NCBI GenBank assembly: GCA_963781785.1
Contig: CAWAHD010000002.1
Span: forward strand, 5,146,001 to 5,210,000
Origin: CAWAHD01 sp963781785
Lineage (GTDB): Bacteria; Planctomycetota; Planctomycetia; Isosphaerales; Isosphaeraceae
Direction: 5' to 3'
Length of the DNA stretch: 64,000 nt
Shown: positions 9,322-19,734 of the stretch, in pieces
Numbering within the stretch: position 1 is the first letter of the stretch
How the letters are laid out: the number at the start of each line of letters is the position of its first letter
Position numbers and translations under genes: made by a program
The notes under the pieces: generated by a model
What the model was told of the DNA's origin: nothing
Databases searched by the model: none
What the model saw: only the letters and a program-made list of their open reading frames with translations

Positions 9322-9861
9322 ATGATAGCGAATGGCCGAGCGGTGGCGCCGAGGGTCGCGGGGCGGGTCGTGGGAATCGACCCGGGCCTGAACATCACGG
9401 GTTATGCCGTGGTCGAGCCCACCTCGCGGGGTCCGTTCGTGGTCGAAGCCGGCGTGATCCGGCCGCGCTGTCCCAAGGGGTCGCTGGGACGGCGGCTCGA
9501 CTGGATCCATCGCGGTGTCATCGATATCCTGGACCAGCACCCGGCGGGGTCGATGGCCCTGGAGCAGCTCCACAGTCATGTGAGCTTCCCGCGCACCGCC
9601 ATCTTGATGGCCCATGCGCGGGGGGCGATCGTGCTGGCCGCCGCGCAGCGAGGCACGCCGGTGTTCGGCTATGCCGCGACTCGCATCAAGAAGACCCTGA
9701 CCGGCAGCGGCCGGGCGCCCAAGACCCAGGTGCAGCACGCGATCATGACCGAGCTCGGCCTGGACCAGCCCCCTGAGCCCTACGACGTCGCCGACGCCTG
9801 CGCGGTCGCCCTCTGTCATTTCTATATCACGCGCAATCAGCGAAATCTCGAAGAGCGCTGA
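9322..9861 (+). CDS. ruvC: Holliday junction resolvase RuvC
   Basis: RuvC cuts Holliday junctions in recombinational repair. The four acidic catalytic positions are visible: Asp in VVGIDPGLNITGYAV, Glu in MALEQLHSHVSF, and two Asp in PYDVADACAVAL. The Lys/Arg block IKKTLTGSGRAPKTQV is also typical. I prefer ATG 9322 (MIANGRAVA) because it lies closest to the conserved VVGIDPG; the frame is open to ATG 9250, three bases after cysS, adding 24 non-conserved residues. ruvA and ruvB are not in the window. Convergent with the parE gene after 54 bp. Confidence 0.93.
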   Translation: MIANGRAVAPRVAGRVVGIDPGLNITGYAVVEPTSRGPFVVEAGVIRPRCPKGSLGRRLDWIHRGVIDILDQHPAGSMALEQLHSHVSFPRTAILMAHARGAIVLAAAQRGTPVFGYAATRIKKTLTGSGRAPKTQVQHAIMTELGLDQPPEPYDVADACAVALCHFYITRNQRNLEER

Positions 9862-9915
9862 GGCGACAGGTGGTTGCGGGCCGCATGAGGAAACACCGCG
9901 AGCGCACAAGGTGGT

Positions 9916-10231
9916 TCATGCCTTGAGCGGACCGCGCGCGCTGTGGATGATGCGCAACACCCACACCGTGTCACCCTGGATAGAAAAGAGGATGCGATAA
10001 ACGCCTCGCCGCCTTCCGTGGAGGAGAATCCGCGTCTCACACCCGAAAGCTTGGGAATCTTCCCGTGAAACAAACAGGGCACCGGGTTGGCTTTTCTGCG
10101 AGACTATTCATGGCCTGATAGAGGCCCGCGTACCATTTTTCCGCTGCGTCCGGAGATCGCTCGGCATACCAGCGGAAAGCCGCCATTGCTTCCGCATCAG
10201 CGGTTGGCGTCACGATAAGCTGGTAACTCAC
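9916..10231 (-). CDS. parE: ParE/RelE-type toxin (frameshift)
   Basis: Plasmid-stabilisation ParE/RelE fold. The N-terminal part from GTG 10231 reads VSYQLIVTPTADAEAMAAF, RWYAERSPDAAEKWYAGLYQ; one extra base near 10035 separates it from the C-terminal part ETRILLHGRRRGVYRILF and VWVLRIIHSARGPLKA. The ILLHGRRRGVYRILF strand and VLRIIH with the terminal His are typical of ParE, which poisons gyrase, though related RelE toxins cut mRNA; the sequence alone does not decide the target. Its GTG overlaps the antitoxin stop as GTGA, so translation is coupled. About 104 residues when corrected. Confidence 0.75.
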
Positions 10232-10545
10232 CGTGCCCGGCTCTTGGCGAGAATCTTCTGCATTTCGGCGAACATCTCCTCGGCGGGCTTGCCTTGTCCG
10301 GCCTTCATTTGAGCAACGGCCCGCCGTGTCATTTCCATCTCCTCCGCCTGTTCCGCGCACTCTATGAGCTTCTGATAAGAGGCTGTGTCTTGCACGACCA
10401 ACGCCGCCTTGCCATTGATTGTCAGGACCACGGGCTGTCCCGTTTCCTTCAAATGGCGGAGAAACTCCGCCGTATTCCGCTTGAAGCTTGACAGAGAATC
10501 AATGTCCCGATGGATGTCCAGCATGTCCGCCTCCGAGCCAAACAC
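10228..10545 (-). CDS. Phd/YefM-family antitoxin
   Basis: The sequence SLSSFKRNTAEFLRHLKETG, QPVVLTINGKAALVVQDTAS and YQKLIECAEQAEEMEMTRRA is that of a Phd/YefM antitoxin: an N-terminal DNA-binding fold and a C-terminal helix that wraps the toxin. Start is ATG 10545 or ATG 10524 (MLDIHRDID); the latter fits the family better. It precedes the toxin gene and overlaps it by four bases, the usual order that keeps antitoxin in excess. The pair is probably autoregulated from the 84-bp gap upstream, which also follows the stop of the RQC-type gene. Confidence 0.85.
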   Translation of the reverse strand: MFGSEADMLDIHRDIDSLSSFKRNTAEFLRHLKETGQPVVLTINGKAALVVQDTASYQKLIECAEQAEEMEMTRRAVAQMKAGQGKPAEEMFAEMQKILAKSRAR

Positions 10546-10629
10546 TCAATTTGCACTGAATCTAATGCTATCTCATCCGTGCCAGCCTGGCAAGGAGAAT
10601 CGTTCCCGCGGCATGATTGGGGTCAGCGA

Positions 10630-11220
10630 TCACGACCCGGCTGCCGCGCCTTTCAACGCTTCGATCACCTGCCGGATTCGCTGCCGAACCTTCTTGTAAT
10701 CGATCGGCTCCCAGGCCTCGAGCGCCGCAATGTACCGGGGATCGCCGCTGGCTTTGATCTTGTCGAGCAGCCGCCAGATCATCTCCCGATTCTTGTCCTT
10801 GAGGTGGCTCATGTCGATGGGCTGGTGACCAGCCTTGAGCGTCTGGTCCAGGTCCCGCAGCAATTCATCCGAGAACGTTTCCCGCTCGATGCTCCAGCCG
10901 TCCGGAGTATAGATCAAAAGGGGCAACTTGCCGTCATACTCGATCGCGAGGTAACCGCTGCGGATCAGCCAGTCGACGCGGGCCAGGACCTCATCGTCGG
11001 TCCGCTCCTTAAGAAACCCATAGGCAGGGCTTTGTTCGAGTGACCGGCTCAGGACCTCCTTCGCCCGCGATCCCCGGAGAATCTTGACCAGCAGCGTGCG
11101 GCCTCCGCGCATGATGAGGTCGTCGGCCGCACGGAGGATCACCCGGATCTCCTCGGGCGGAAGGGTCCGGATCCCCTTGGTATCGATGTGAAAAGGGACT
11201 CGCCGCACTTTTCGGCTCAT
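10630..11220 (-). CDS. Stand-alone RQC-minor-type DNA/RNA-binding protein
   Basis: From ATG 11220 the protein reads MSRKVRRVPFHIDTKGIRTL and PPEEIRVILRAADDLIMRGG, then LLVKILRGSRAKEVLSRSLE, YGFLKERTDDEVLARVDWLI and RSGYLAIEYDGKLPLLIYTP. The order of a winged helix with a DEVLARVDWLIRSGYL helix and an LxYTPxGW ending resembles the RQC domain of RecQ helicases and the small proteins named RQC-minor. About 196 residues with no helicase domain. RQC-minor proteins have been discussed in connection with RNA and ribosome quality control in bacteria, but that role is inference here. Starts upstream of 11220 exist in frame and are not conserved-looking. Confidence 0.6.
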   Translation of the reverse strand: MSRKVRRVPFHIDTKGIRTLPPEEIRVILRAADDLIMRGGRTLLVKILRGSRAKEVLSRSLEQSPAYGFLKERTDDEVLARVDWLIRSGYLAIEYDGKLPLLIYTPDGWSIERETFSDELLRDLDQTLKAGHQPIDMSHLKDKNREMIWRLLDKIKASGDPRYIAALEAWEPIDYKKVRQRIRQVIEALKGAAAGS

Positions 11221-11403
11221 GATCTCAACCCGATATGATCCGGCTTCCCCGCGAGGGGAAAACCGGACCGGAAAGGCGAACTGCGGTGATCGGGCCAGCA
11301 ACGGATTGTATCGTGGAGGGAGACACGAGAAATACACCTTTTTGGTACTCGGGCTGCGAAAATGGGAATGATTGAAAGGTCGGCGCGCACTACCAGGGGT
11401 AAC

Positions 11404-11431
11404 AAGGATGAAGGATGAAGGATGAAGGATG
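11404..11431. repeat. Four tandem copies of a 7-bp unit (AAGGATG)
   Basis: AAGGATG is repeated exactly four times, ending 54 bp before the start of the first giant sigma gene. Each unit contains a GGA, the core of a CsrA site, but there is no other support for a function. Such a slippage-prone run could vary in copy number between strains. Confidence 0.7.
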
Positions 11432-11485
11432 ACCCTGAAACGAACGGAATGGGCGGAGTCTTTTTAGACCGCGGGCCTTGTTGAC

Positions 11486-14400
11486 ATGAAGCTACTCAAG
11501 CAGATTGACGCCCTGTTTCGCGGCGGCACAGGCGCGGGATTCACGGACGGTGAGCTGCTTGAACGCTTCGTCCAGGGGCGCGATGAAACCGCCGAGGCCG
11601 CGTTCGCGGCGCTGGTCGACCGGCATGGGGCGATGGTCCTGCGGATCTGCCGCCAAGTCCTGCGCAACGAACACGACGCGGAGGAGGCCGCCCAGGCGAC
11701 GTTTTTCGTCCTGGCGCGGCGGGCCGGGTCGATCCGCCGCCGCGACTCGGTGGCCTGCTGGCTGCATGGCGTCGCGCTACGCGTCGCGGGCAGAGCGCGG
11801 CTCATCGCCGCCCGACGGCGAGCCCGCGAGCGCCGCGCCCTAGCGATGATGGCCCCTCGTGCAGTAGAAGCCGATGTTGAGATGGTTGAAGCCCACGAGC
11901 GCTGGGCCCTGCTCCACGAGGAACTGGGGCGATTGCCGGAATCCTTTCGAGCGGCCCTCGTGCTTTGCGACCTGGAAGGCTCGACGCAGGAGCAAGCCGC
12001 TGCCCAGCTTCGCTGGCCGCTGGGAACCGTCCAGAGCCGGCTGGCGCGGGGACGCGCAAAGCTCAAGGCGCGGCTCCAGCGGCGCGGGGTAACTCTATCG
12101 GCTTTCGCCGGAGCGGGGCATGTTGCCCAGCAGGTCTCTGCACCTCCGGCGGCCTGGGCCGAGGCAACCGTGGGAATGGCGGTTCGATTCGCAAACAAGG
12201 GCGGCTGGCAGATCTCCGGCGCGGCCTCCGCCGCGATGGCCGAGGACGTACTGAGCGGCATGATCGCGACCAAGCTGAAGCTCGTGGCAGGCATGATTCT
12301 GGTGGGCGCGGTCCTGGTCTCGGGAGCGGCCGTCTGGGCTATTCACGAAGGCAAAGCGGCCGTGCCTCCGGAAGCGATCCGGGCCGCGACTAAGCAGGCG
12401 ATGCCGGAGGGCATCCAGCACCAGAACGTTCCGGCCAAGCCGGAACTTGTCGCGCGAATCATTCGCGGTATGGTTCGAGACGAGCAAGGCCGTCCCGTGG
12501 CGAAGGCCTGGATCGGCGGCGGTGTGATCCGGCGTCCTGATGAGTGGGAGGTTGTTTTCCCGCTCGACCGCGTTCGCCAGACCGCGGAGCCTTTCCGCGA
12601 CGATCGCGGCAAAGCTGTCCCGCCCGATGCGCTCGGCATATTCTTCGAGCTGCGCGATGAGACGGGAAAATGGAAGCCGGTCGATCCCAGGGTGATACGG
12701 AGGTTCCAAAAGTCCCGCGCGGGGGACGCCATCCGCAAAGACCCGTTTGCCACGGATGTCCCCCCGGCGATCATGGCGGCCGTCGACAAGGGACAACCTG
12801 TCTTCGAAGTTCTCGCCAAGGGGCGATGGGAAATGGCTCCGGATTTCGGGCAGCCCGTTCCGGCGAATCGCACCGATCAAGAGGGTCACTTCCGCCTCGA
12901 CTGCCAGATCGCCGTTCAGCGTGCACATGAGCTGCACTTCGCGTCGCCCGATTTTTCCAGACGTGAGATCCACGTCGTTCGCTCGGACGATCCCGACGAG
13001 CCCGTGGAGATCACCTTGAGGCCCGTTCGGCTCGTGCGCGAACGGGTGATCATAATGCCCCGTGACGTGCCCGACGACGACATCGAGTGGAATGTCTATG
13101 GCGCTCCCACCGTTGCCCGACGTGGCGAGAACGCGGGGAGCAGTGAAGACGGAGCCCATTGGGCCAGTGGTGAGGTGGAGAATGTCAATCCGAGCACCGC
13201 CCCCGGCCAGGAGCGCCAGTTTGAGGTGAGCCTGCCCGCAGGCCGATACAAGGTCCGGTTCTGGTCCGATATGCTCCTTCGCACCATCGATCTGGTGGTT
13301 CCACCGGGCGAGGGACCGCTCGGCCTTCCGGACCTTCAACTGGAGATGCTGGGCTGGGTCAAGCTGCTGAGCAAGCCGGCCCCCGAAATCGAAGCCGTCG
13401 GTCTGGACGAACGGCCGGTGAAACTGGCGGATTATCGGGGCAAAGTCGTCGTGGTGGCGTTCTGGACGAGCAAGGACGAAGCGGGCTTGCAGACCGTCGC
13501 TCGCCTCAGGCAAGTTCCGGCGCGATTCAAGGGTCAGCCCGTGGCGATCCTGGCGGTTCACGACGCGTCCCTGACACGGCCGGAGGACCTCAAGAAAGTT
13601 CTCGGACCGGTGGGCGAGCCGTTGCCGGGCGAGATTCCGATCCGCTTTCTTCTCGACCGGCCTCTGAATGCGGACCGCGCCGGTGAGCACGGGACAGGGC
13701 GAACGGCCGCAGCCTACGAAATCTGGAGCGGTGCGACGACGCTCGTGGTTGACAAGAATGGTCGCTTGGCCAGCGTGATCGTCGCGAGTCTGCTGGGGAC
13801 TTCGACGTTTGCAGTCGGCAAGAACGGCGAGCTCGTCCGCACGTTCGTCGCGGATGAGTCCGACGACGAGGGGCACGATCATGACGGCGCGCACGACAGT
13901 CTGATCGCCGCGCTCGAGAACACACTCGGGTTGCCGAAGTCACGCCCCGCCCATCGCGAAGCCATCGCGGCGAGGTCGCAGCCGGCATGGCCGCCGGTTG
14001 CCAGAGGCAAGGTGGTCGATCGCGCCGGCCAGCCGATCGCCGGAGCGACCGTGACCAGCTTTGCGGATGCGAGGCACAAGCGCGCCGTCACGACCGGTCC
14101 AGCAGGCGAGTTCGCTTACAACTTTCAGGAAGGGGACCGGATCTGGCCCATCACGGTCGAGGCCTTGGGCTTCGACTCGCGAGGCTTCTGGCTTCGACTC
14201 GAGGCCGAGGCTGAGCGTGACGCCACCAGCCGTTTTGCCTTGATCGAACCGTCGGGCGTCATCCCCGATCCGCTCGTATTGGGACCTGGTGTGACGGTGG
14301 CCGGCCGAATCGTCCGCGACGGGAAACCAGTGGCCGGCGCTTCGATCGGGCTTGATTATGTCGATCGAGACGACAGTCCAAGCCTGGCGGGCGTACCTCA

Positions 14401-14995
14401 GGCCAAAACGGATGAACGTGGAGCTTTTCGGTTTGCGCACATGCTGCCGGAAACAGACTTCTGGGTTTATGCGAAGGTCGGGAGCCTGGATGATCAAGGC
14501 GCACTGATACCTGGACGGGTCCACACGACTGAGGACGGATCGACGGTCGATCTCGGTGATCTTCAGGCCCGGCGAGGCCGCACGCTCGCGGGTCGGGTCG
14601 TGACTTCCGACGGCAAGCCGCTCCCGAGAGGCGCTGCATTATGGGTCTGGTACGCGAACGTCGGCGGTAGCGTCGCGCTCGAGCTTGACGATCGCGGGCG
14701 GTTTGAATGGAAAAGTGTCCCCGAGGGTCGAGTGAGGCTCCAGGTCGTGTTCGACAGGAATCCTGCCGCGGGCAGCTATCGCGTCTCGGCCCGGAACAAG
14801 TGTCGGGACCCGTTGATCACGAACCGGCTTGAGGGCCGGCTCGATCATGACATCACCGACCTGACGATCCTGGTCGAGCCGGATGCCGAGCCCGAAAAGG
14901 AATTCCGCTCATTCCGCGGCGTGGATCCAGCTCTCGTGGCCGACTTCAATGATGCGAAAGCCGGACCGATCACGGGCGTGCCGCCGCGGCCGTGA
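11486..14995 (+). CDS. Giant membrane-spanning ECF sigma factor, copy 1
   Basis: 1169 residues in one frame. Residues about 20-95 are sigma region 2 (EAAFAALVDRHGAMVLRICR, HDAEEAAQATFFVLARRAG), about 130-190 sigma region 4 (LPESFRAALVLCDLEGSTQE, WPLGTVQSRLARGRAKLKAR). A single membrane helix follows at about 270-292 (AGMILVGAVLVSGAAVWA). The outer part holds a carboxypeptidase-regulatory-like segment (IIRGMVRDEQGRPVAKAW), a thioredoxin/peroxiredoxin-like domain at about 630-790 (KPAPEIEAVGLDERPVKLAD, YRGKVVVVAFWTSKDE) without the CxxC, and further regulatory-like repeats (VVDRAGQPIAGATVTSF). The layout fits planctomycete ECF sigma factors with long extensions. Its promoters and signal are unknown. 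First of three tandem paralogues. Confidence 0.85.
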   Translation: MKLLKQIDALFRGGTGAGFTDGELLERFVQGRDETAEAAFAALVDRHGAMVLRICRQVLRNEHDAEEAAQATFFVLARRAGSIRRRDSVACWLHGVALRVAGRARLIAARRRARERRALAMMAPRAVEADVEMVEAHERWALLHEELGRLPESFRAALVLCDLEGSTQEQAAAQLRWPLGTVQSRLARGRAKLKARLQRRGVTLSAFAGAGHVAQQVSAPPAAWAEATVGMAVRFANKGGWQISGAASAAMAEDVLSGMIATKLKLVAGMILVGAVLVSGAAVWAIHEGKAAVPPEAIRAATKQAMPEGIQHQNVPAKPELVARIIRGMVRDEQGRPVAKAWIGGGVIRRPDEWEVVFPLDRVRQTAEPFRDDRGKAVPPDALGIFFELRDETGKWKPVDPRVIRRFQKSRAGDAIRKDPFATDVPPAIMAAVDKGQPVFEVLAKGRWEMAPDFGQPVPANRTDQEGHFRLDCQIAVQRAHELHFASPDFSRREIHVVRSDDPDEPVEITLRPVRLVRERVIIMPRDVPDDDIEWNVYGAPTVARRGENAGSSEDGAHWASGEVENVNPSTAPGQERQFEVSLPAGRYKVRFWSDMLLRTIDLVVPPGEGPLGLPDLQLEMLGWVKLLSKPAPEIEAVGLDERPVKLADYRGKVVVVAFWTSKDEAGLQTVARLRQVPARFKGQPVAILAVHDASLTRPEDLKKVLGPVGEPLPGEIPIRFLLDRPLNADRAGEHGTGRTAAAYEIWSGATTLVVDKNGRLASVIVASLLGTSTFAVGKNGELVRTFVADESDDEGHDHDGAHDSLIAALENTLGLPKSRPAHREAIAARSQPAWPPVARGKVVDRAGQPIAGATVTSFADARHKRAVTTGPAGEFAYNFQEGDRIWPITVEALGFDSRGFWLRLEAEAERDATSRFALIEPSGVIPDPLVLGPGVTVAGRIVRDGKPVAGASIGLDYVDRDDSPSLAGVPQAKTDERGAFRFAHMLPETDFWVYAKVGSLDDQGALIPGRVHTTEDGSTVDLGDLQARRGRTLAGRVVTSDGKPLPRGAALWVWYANVGGSVALELDDRGRFEWKSVPEGRVRLQVVFDRNPAAGSYRVSARNKCRDPLITNRLEGRLDHDITDLTILVEPDAEPEKEFRSFRGVDPALVADFNDAKAGPITGVPPRP

Positions 14996-15803
14996 GATTG
15001 GCGCTGGGGTGATGAAAAGTTGGCGTGAGTCGGTCCGCAGGGGCAGCGCCTGGATCGGTGTTTTGTTATCGCGCAATCAAACGATGACGCGAACATGTTT
15101 CCCCGTTGTGTAGGGGTGGGTTAGGGGCAATACCGTTAAATTGGCTTTAATTGAGGCAGAGGCAAGGAGTTGCGATTCCACGGTGCCACGGCGTGTGGCA
15201 CTGGTGAGCATTTCTGGGTGCCACTGGTCGTACCCGACCAGTGTCTTCATTCCTTCGACGAACATGCAAGGGCTAGGCGAAGAAGTCCCAGGTCAGACCG
15301 TGAATCGTCGGAGGGACTTCGGGTCGAGTTGCCCCTTGTCCATCTTGTTCGTACGATCGCATGAGAAAGTCAACTCGTGGCGATCACCGGGCTCATGAAA
15401 TCGCTTGACGGTCTTAGGGTGGCCACTCATGGCCGCTGAGTGTAACCCGGCAATCGGCCTCGGGCAAGGACCGGAGGTCGTCGGTCCTTCCGCCAAAAGC
15501 ACTGGTCGAATACGACCAGTGGCACCCAGAAATGATCACCAGTGCCAGCCACTTGAGCGACGGAACGTGACACAGGTCCTTTTCTGCATTTGGGTTATCA
15601 CGATGCAACGCAACGGCGGGAACGCGCTGATCGCTCGACACGAGCTTTTTATCAGCCCAGCCTGACCACCCTGGCGCCTGCGTCCGGTAGAGCCCACCGT
15701 GATTTCTCGATACACTGGGAATGATCAAAGCCCCAGCGCACACTACACGACGACTCGGTGTGACGGCGACAGCTCAGCTCACAGACCGCGTGCGGGTTAC
15801 AAA
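14996..15803. other. Gene-free gap between giant sigma copies 1 and 2
   Basis: About 800 bp without a supported gene. It holds the element bounded by 45-bp inverted repeats described separately. Open frames across the repeats (for instance leftward 15077-15265) simply translate the repeat sequence. The part after 15690 should carry the promoter of sigma copy 2. Confidence 0.5.
15199..15544. mobile_element. MITE-like element with 45-bp inverted termini
   Basis: Bases 15199-15243 and 15500-15544 are reverse complements at about 42 of 45 positions. Each terminus itself contains the palindrome CACTGGTCG-N4-CGACCAGTG and the block TTTCTGGGTGCC. The 256 bases between them have no open frame of interest. 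A short non-coding body with long inverted ends fits a MITE or a pair of convergent REP-type elements. No target-site duplication could be established. Confidence 0.55.
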
Positions 15804-18800
15804 ATGATGCTGCTCAAGCAGATCGACGCGTTGCTTCGCGCCGGCACGGCCGCGGGGCTCACCGACGGCGATCTGCTCGAGCGCTTCGTTGAAGGGCGCG
15901 ATCAACTCGCCGAGGCCGCCTTCGCCGCGCTGGTCGACCGGCATGGGGCCATGGTTTTGCGCGTCTGCCGTCAGGTCTTGCGTAACGAACACGACGCCGA
16001 AGAGGCCGCACAGGCGACCTTCTTGGTCCTGGCCCGGCGGGCCGGCTCGATCCGCCGCCGCGACTCGGTCGCATCCTGGCTGCACGGCGTCGCCCTGCGC
16101 GTCGCCGCGAACGCGCGCGTCGCCGCCATAAGGCGCCGAACCCACGAGCGCCGAGGGAGTGGAGATCATGGCAGAAGGTCATGCCGCCCTGGGGGGCTTG
16201 GATGCGGTCGCGGAACAAGAACGCTTCGACGTGCTCCACGAGGAACTGGGGCGATTGCCGGAAGCATTTCGCTCAGTCCTCGTGGTTTGTGACCTCGAAG
16301 GCTCGACCCAGGAGCAAGCCGCACTGGAGCTGCGATGTCCGCTGGGAACGGTCCAGAGCCGGCTGGCGCACGGCAGGGCCAGGCTCAAGGCGCGGCTGAA
16401 GCAGCGTGGCCTGGAATTCTCGGGGTTCGCGGGAGCGGACCACGCGACGACGCCACTCTGTCCGCCTCCGGCGGCCTGGACCGAGGCGACGGTGAACCTA
16501 GCCATGAGATTTGCTCACAAGAGCAGCTTGGGAATCGCCAACGCCGCAGCCGCCACAATGGCCGAGGAAGTATTGAGGGCCGTGGTCATGACCAAGCTAA
16601 CGCTCGCGGCAGGCGTGATTCTCGTAGGTCTGGTTTTGGTGTCGGGAGCGGCTCTGTGGGCCGGACAGGAGCGGAAAGCGACTGTGCCTTTGGTCACGAC
16701 CAAGGCAGTGAACGAGAACGTCCAGCCAGCACCTCCACAACACCAGCAAACTCTGGACGCGCCGGAAGAATGGGTCCCGCGGACGTTTCGTGGTATCGTT
16801 CGCGACGAGAAGGGCCGTCCGGTGGCCAAGGCGTGGGTCGGGGGGATGTTCGGACGGCGCGACGACCAATGGAAGATCGTTTTGCCTCTCGACCGGATCC
16901 GCGAGCGCATCGAGCCATTCCGTGATGATCGGGGAAATATCGTCCCGCCCGGTGCGCTCGGCAAGTACTTCGAATTGCGAGACGAGGCGGGAAAATGGCA
17001 GCCGATTCATCCTGCCCAGGTAAGGAGATTCGAGAAGCCCCGCGACAATACCCCAATGCCACGCGAGCGTAACGATCTGGTCGCCGAGGATGTGGCCCCA
17101 ACTGTCATGACGGCCATCGAAAGGGGAGCGCCTGTTTTCGAGGTTGCCGTCACGGGGCGCTGCTACATGCTGCCAGAAGACCCTGCCCGGGGGTGGATTG
17201 CGGATCGCACGGATTCGCAGGGCAGTTTCACTTGCGAGTCCACGATTTCCCGTCGGAACGCTAAAGCGATTTACATCGCTTCGCCCGATTTTTCGAGACG
17301 GGCAATCCATGTCGTCCGATTCGACGATCCTGACAAGCCGGCGGAGATCACTCTGAGGCCCGTCCGGGTGGTGCGCGCACGCGTGATCGAGACACCCAGG
17401 GATGTCCCGGGCAGCAAACTCAACTGGCAAGTTTACTCTGTCGATCCGGCGGACGGACGGCTGAGCGCGATCCCTGTGATCGGGCAAGTGGGATCCGTCT
17501 GGGATGACGGTTTCCTGGAATGCGCCGATGCGAAGAGCACGCCCGGCGCGGAACCGTGGCTGGAGATCTGTGTACCTGCGGGCCGGTACAAGCTGACACT
17601 CGAGTCAGACACGCTCTATCGCGGCGTGGATCTCGTTGTGCCGCCCGGCGATCAACCGCTCGACCTGCCTGATCTGCACGTGGAGCGGCTGGCCTGGGCC
17701 AAGATGCTCGGCAAGCCGGCCGCCGAGATCGAGGCGGTCGATCTCGACGAGCACCCGATCAAACTCGCTGATTTTCGGGGCAAAGTCGTTGTGTTGGCGT
17801 TCTGGACGAGCACGCTCGAACGTCAATTAGAGATCGCGGCTCGCCTCAGGCCGGTATTAGAGCGATTCGAGGGCCAACCCGTGGCGATCGTCGCACTGCA
17901 AGATTGCTCGCTGATATCGCTCGCAGACCTCAAGAAAGCTGCGGCGCAGTTGGACGACCGGCGTCCCGACGAGATCCCGATCCGCTTCCTGCTCGACCGA
18001 CCTCCTGTCGGTAAGGCGCTGGACTCAACGCGTCGGCCGCGCGGGAGACCACGGAACGGGGCGGACGGCGGTTCGCTACGAGATCTGGAACGATCATCAG
18101 TACTGGAGCGATTACACGGCACTCGTGGTCGACAAGAATGGTAGATTGGCCGTTGTGATCGTGGACAGTGGTATAGTCACATCGACGTTTGCGGTCGGCA
18201 AAAATGGTGAGTTCGTACGCGATCGCGTCGAGACTGGCGCTTTGTTCGACGAGCCTGGTCATAAAAACTTCATCGACAGCCTGGTCGCGGCGCTCGAGGC
18301 CGCGCTCGGGTGGCCGAAGTCACGCCCTGCAATTGCGGCGGCGCCCTTATCGCCATCGGTTGCAAAAGGTAAGGTGATCGATCTCGAAGGTCATCCGATC
18401 GCTGGAGCGAAGGTATCGGGTTTTTCGAACGGGAAGCGACAGCACGCGGTGACCACCGGACCGGCGGGTGACTTTACTTACGAGTTCGAGAAAGGCGAGC
18501 AGACCGGGAACATCACGGTTGAAGCCTCGGGCTTTGCTTCGAGAGACTTCCGGCTCCGAGTCAATGCCGACGAGCAACCTGGGGACCCGGTGGCGGTATT
18601 CGCGTTGACGGAGCTGTCAGAGACCGTCTTCCGAGGCACCACGTTGATCGAACTGTCGGGCATCATCCCGGAGCCTTTGGTCCTGGGCCCCGGGGTCGTC
18701 GTCGCCGGCCGCGTCGTCCGCGACGGGATGCCGGCCGCTGGCGTCCCGATGGGGCTTGCCCAGATCGATCCCAACGACAGCCCGAGCCCCTCGGATATCG

Positions 18801-19408
18801 TCGTGACCGAAACCGACGAACGTGGTTCGTTTCGCTTCCTGCACATTCTGCCGGAAACTGATTTCTGGATTTATGCCAAGATCGGGAGCCTGAAAAACCA
18901 AGGCGTTATCATCCCCAAACGCGTCCACACAACTGGAGACCGCTCGGTGGTCGATCTGGGTGATCTTCAGGCCCGACAAGGCCGCACGCTCGCGGGTCGC
19001 TTCGTCTGTTCTGACGGCAAGCGGGTCCCCAGCGGCACACTCCTGTGGGTGTCCTGTGAGCACACTGACGGCCGTGTTGAACTCCAAGTCAGCGACACGG
19101 GGTCGTTCGAATCGAAGGGCCTGCCCGACGGTCGCGTCGCGCTCAGGGTGGAAGTCCCCAGGGACCCCGCCGCGACGCGCTATCGTGTGTCAGCCCAGAA
19201 CAAGTGCTCGCACCCGGCCGCCAACAACCAGCTTGAAGGACAGCTTGACCATGACATCACTGACTTGACGATCTTGCTCGAGCCCGACCCAGAGCAAGAC
19301 CTGCAATTACGCCGCTCAATCGAGGACATCGACCTAGCCGTCCTGGCCGACTTCAAGGATGCCAGAGCCGGGCCCATTACCGGCATTCCGCCGCGGCGGC
19401 AAGATTGA
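15804..19408 (+). CDS. Giant membrane-spanning ECF sigma factor, copy 2 (two frame changes)
   Basis: Start at ATG 15804 (or 15807), reading MMLLKQIDALLRAGTAAGL. Order of domains as in copy 1: sigma region 2 (EAAFAALVDRHGAMVLRVCR), region 4 (LPEAFRSVLVVCDLEGSTQE), membrane helix (AAGVILVGLVLVSGAALWAG), regulatory-like segment (FRGIVRDEKGRPVAKAWVGG), thioredoxin-like domain with FWTSTLERQL in place of a CxxC site, and C-terminal regulatory-like repeats (VIDLEGHPIAGAKVSGF). One extra base near 16160 and another near 18045 shift the frame; the copies 1 and 3 run straight through both places, which fixes the correct reading. About 1200 residues when corrected. Confidence 0.8.
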
Positions 19409-19515
19409 GGCGTCTTGCCGGCGCACCCGACGATTCTCTGGCGGACGGCCAAGTGATGCACGATCAATGAGCGCACCGCGGCTTCGTTCAGCAGCGACCT
19501 CGGTTTCCCCGGCGG

Positions 19516-19734
19516 TCAGTCACTTGGGTAATCCTTCCGGTATCCGCCGCCGTCAATGCTTTGAGCGATCTCGGCAGGCATGGAGTGATAGACGGCCTCA
19601 AGGGCCTCGTGCTGCTTCAGTCGCTGCCGGTAGAGTTCCTGTGCCTTTCGGGCACTTGGCTCACTATAGTTGAACTGCTCCTGGAGATGTCGGCGGACGT
19701 GGTTCCAGAACTCTTCGTATCGGTCGCTAGCCAT
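19516..19734 (-). CDS. Small unknown protein paired with DUF3990 protein
   Basis: 72 residues starting MASDRYEEFWNHVRRHLQEQ and containing YSEPSARKAQELYRQRLKQH. It is mostly helical and charged, without membrane segments. The start overlaps the end of the upstream DUF3990 gene by 8 bp, so the two are translated together. A small partner next to an ADP-ribosyltransferase-like protein suggests an antitoxin or accessory subunit; that is inference from position only. Confidence 0.55.
   Translation of the reverse strand: MASDRYEEFWNHVRRHLQEQFNYSEPSARKAQELYRQRLKQHEALEAVYHSMPAEIAQSIDGGGYRKDYPSD

Noticed and set aside
12095..13894. 600-residue leftward open frame inside giant sigma copy 1
   Set aside because: Composition is that of an antisense frame in GC-rich DNA, it matches no family, and the rightward protein is continuous and conserved between three paralogues.
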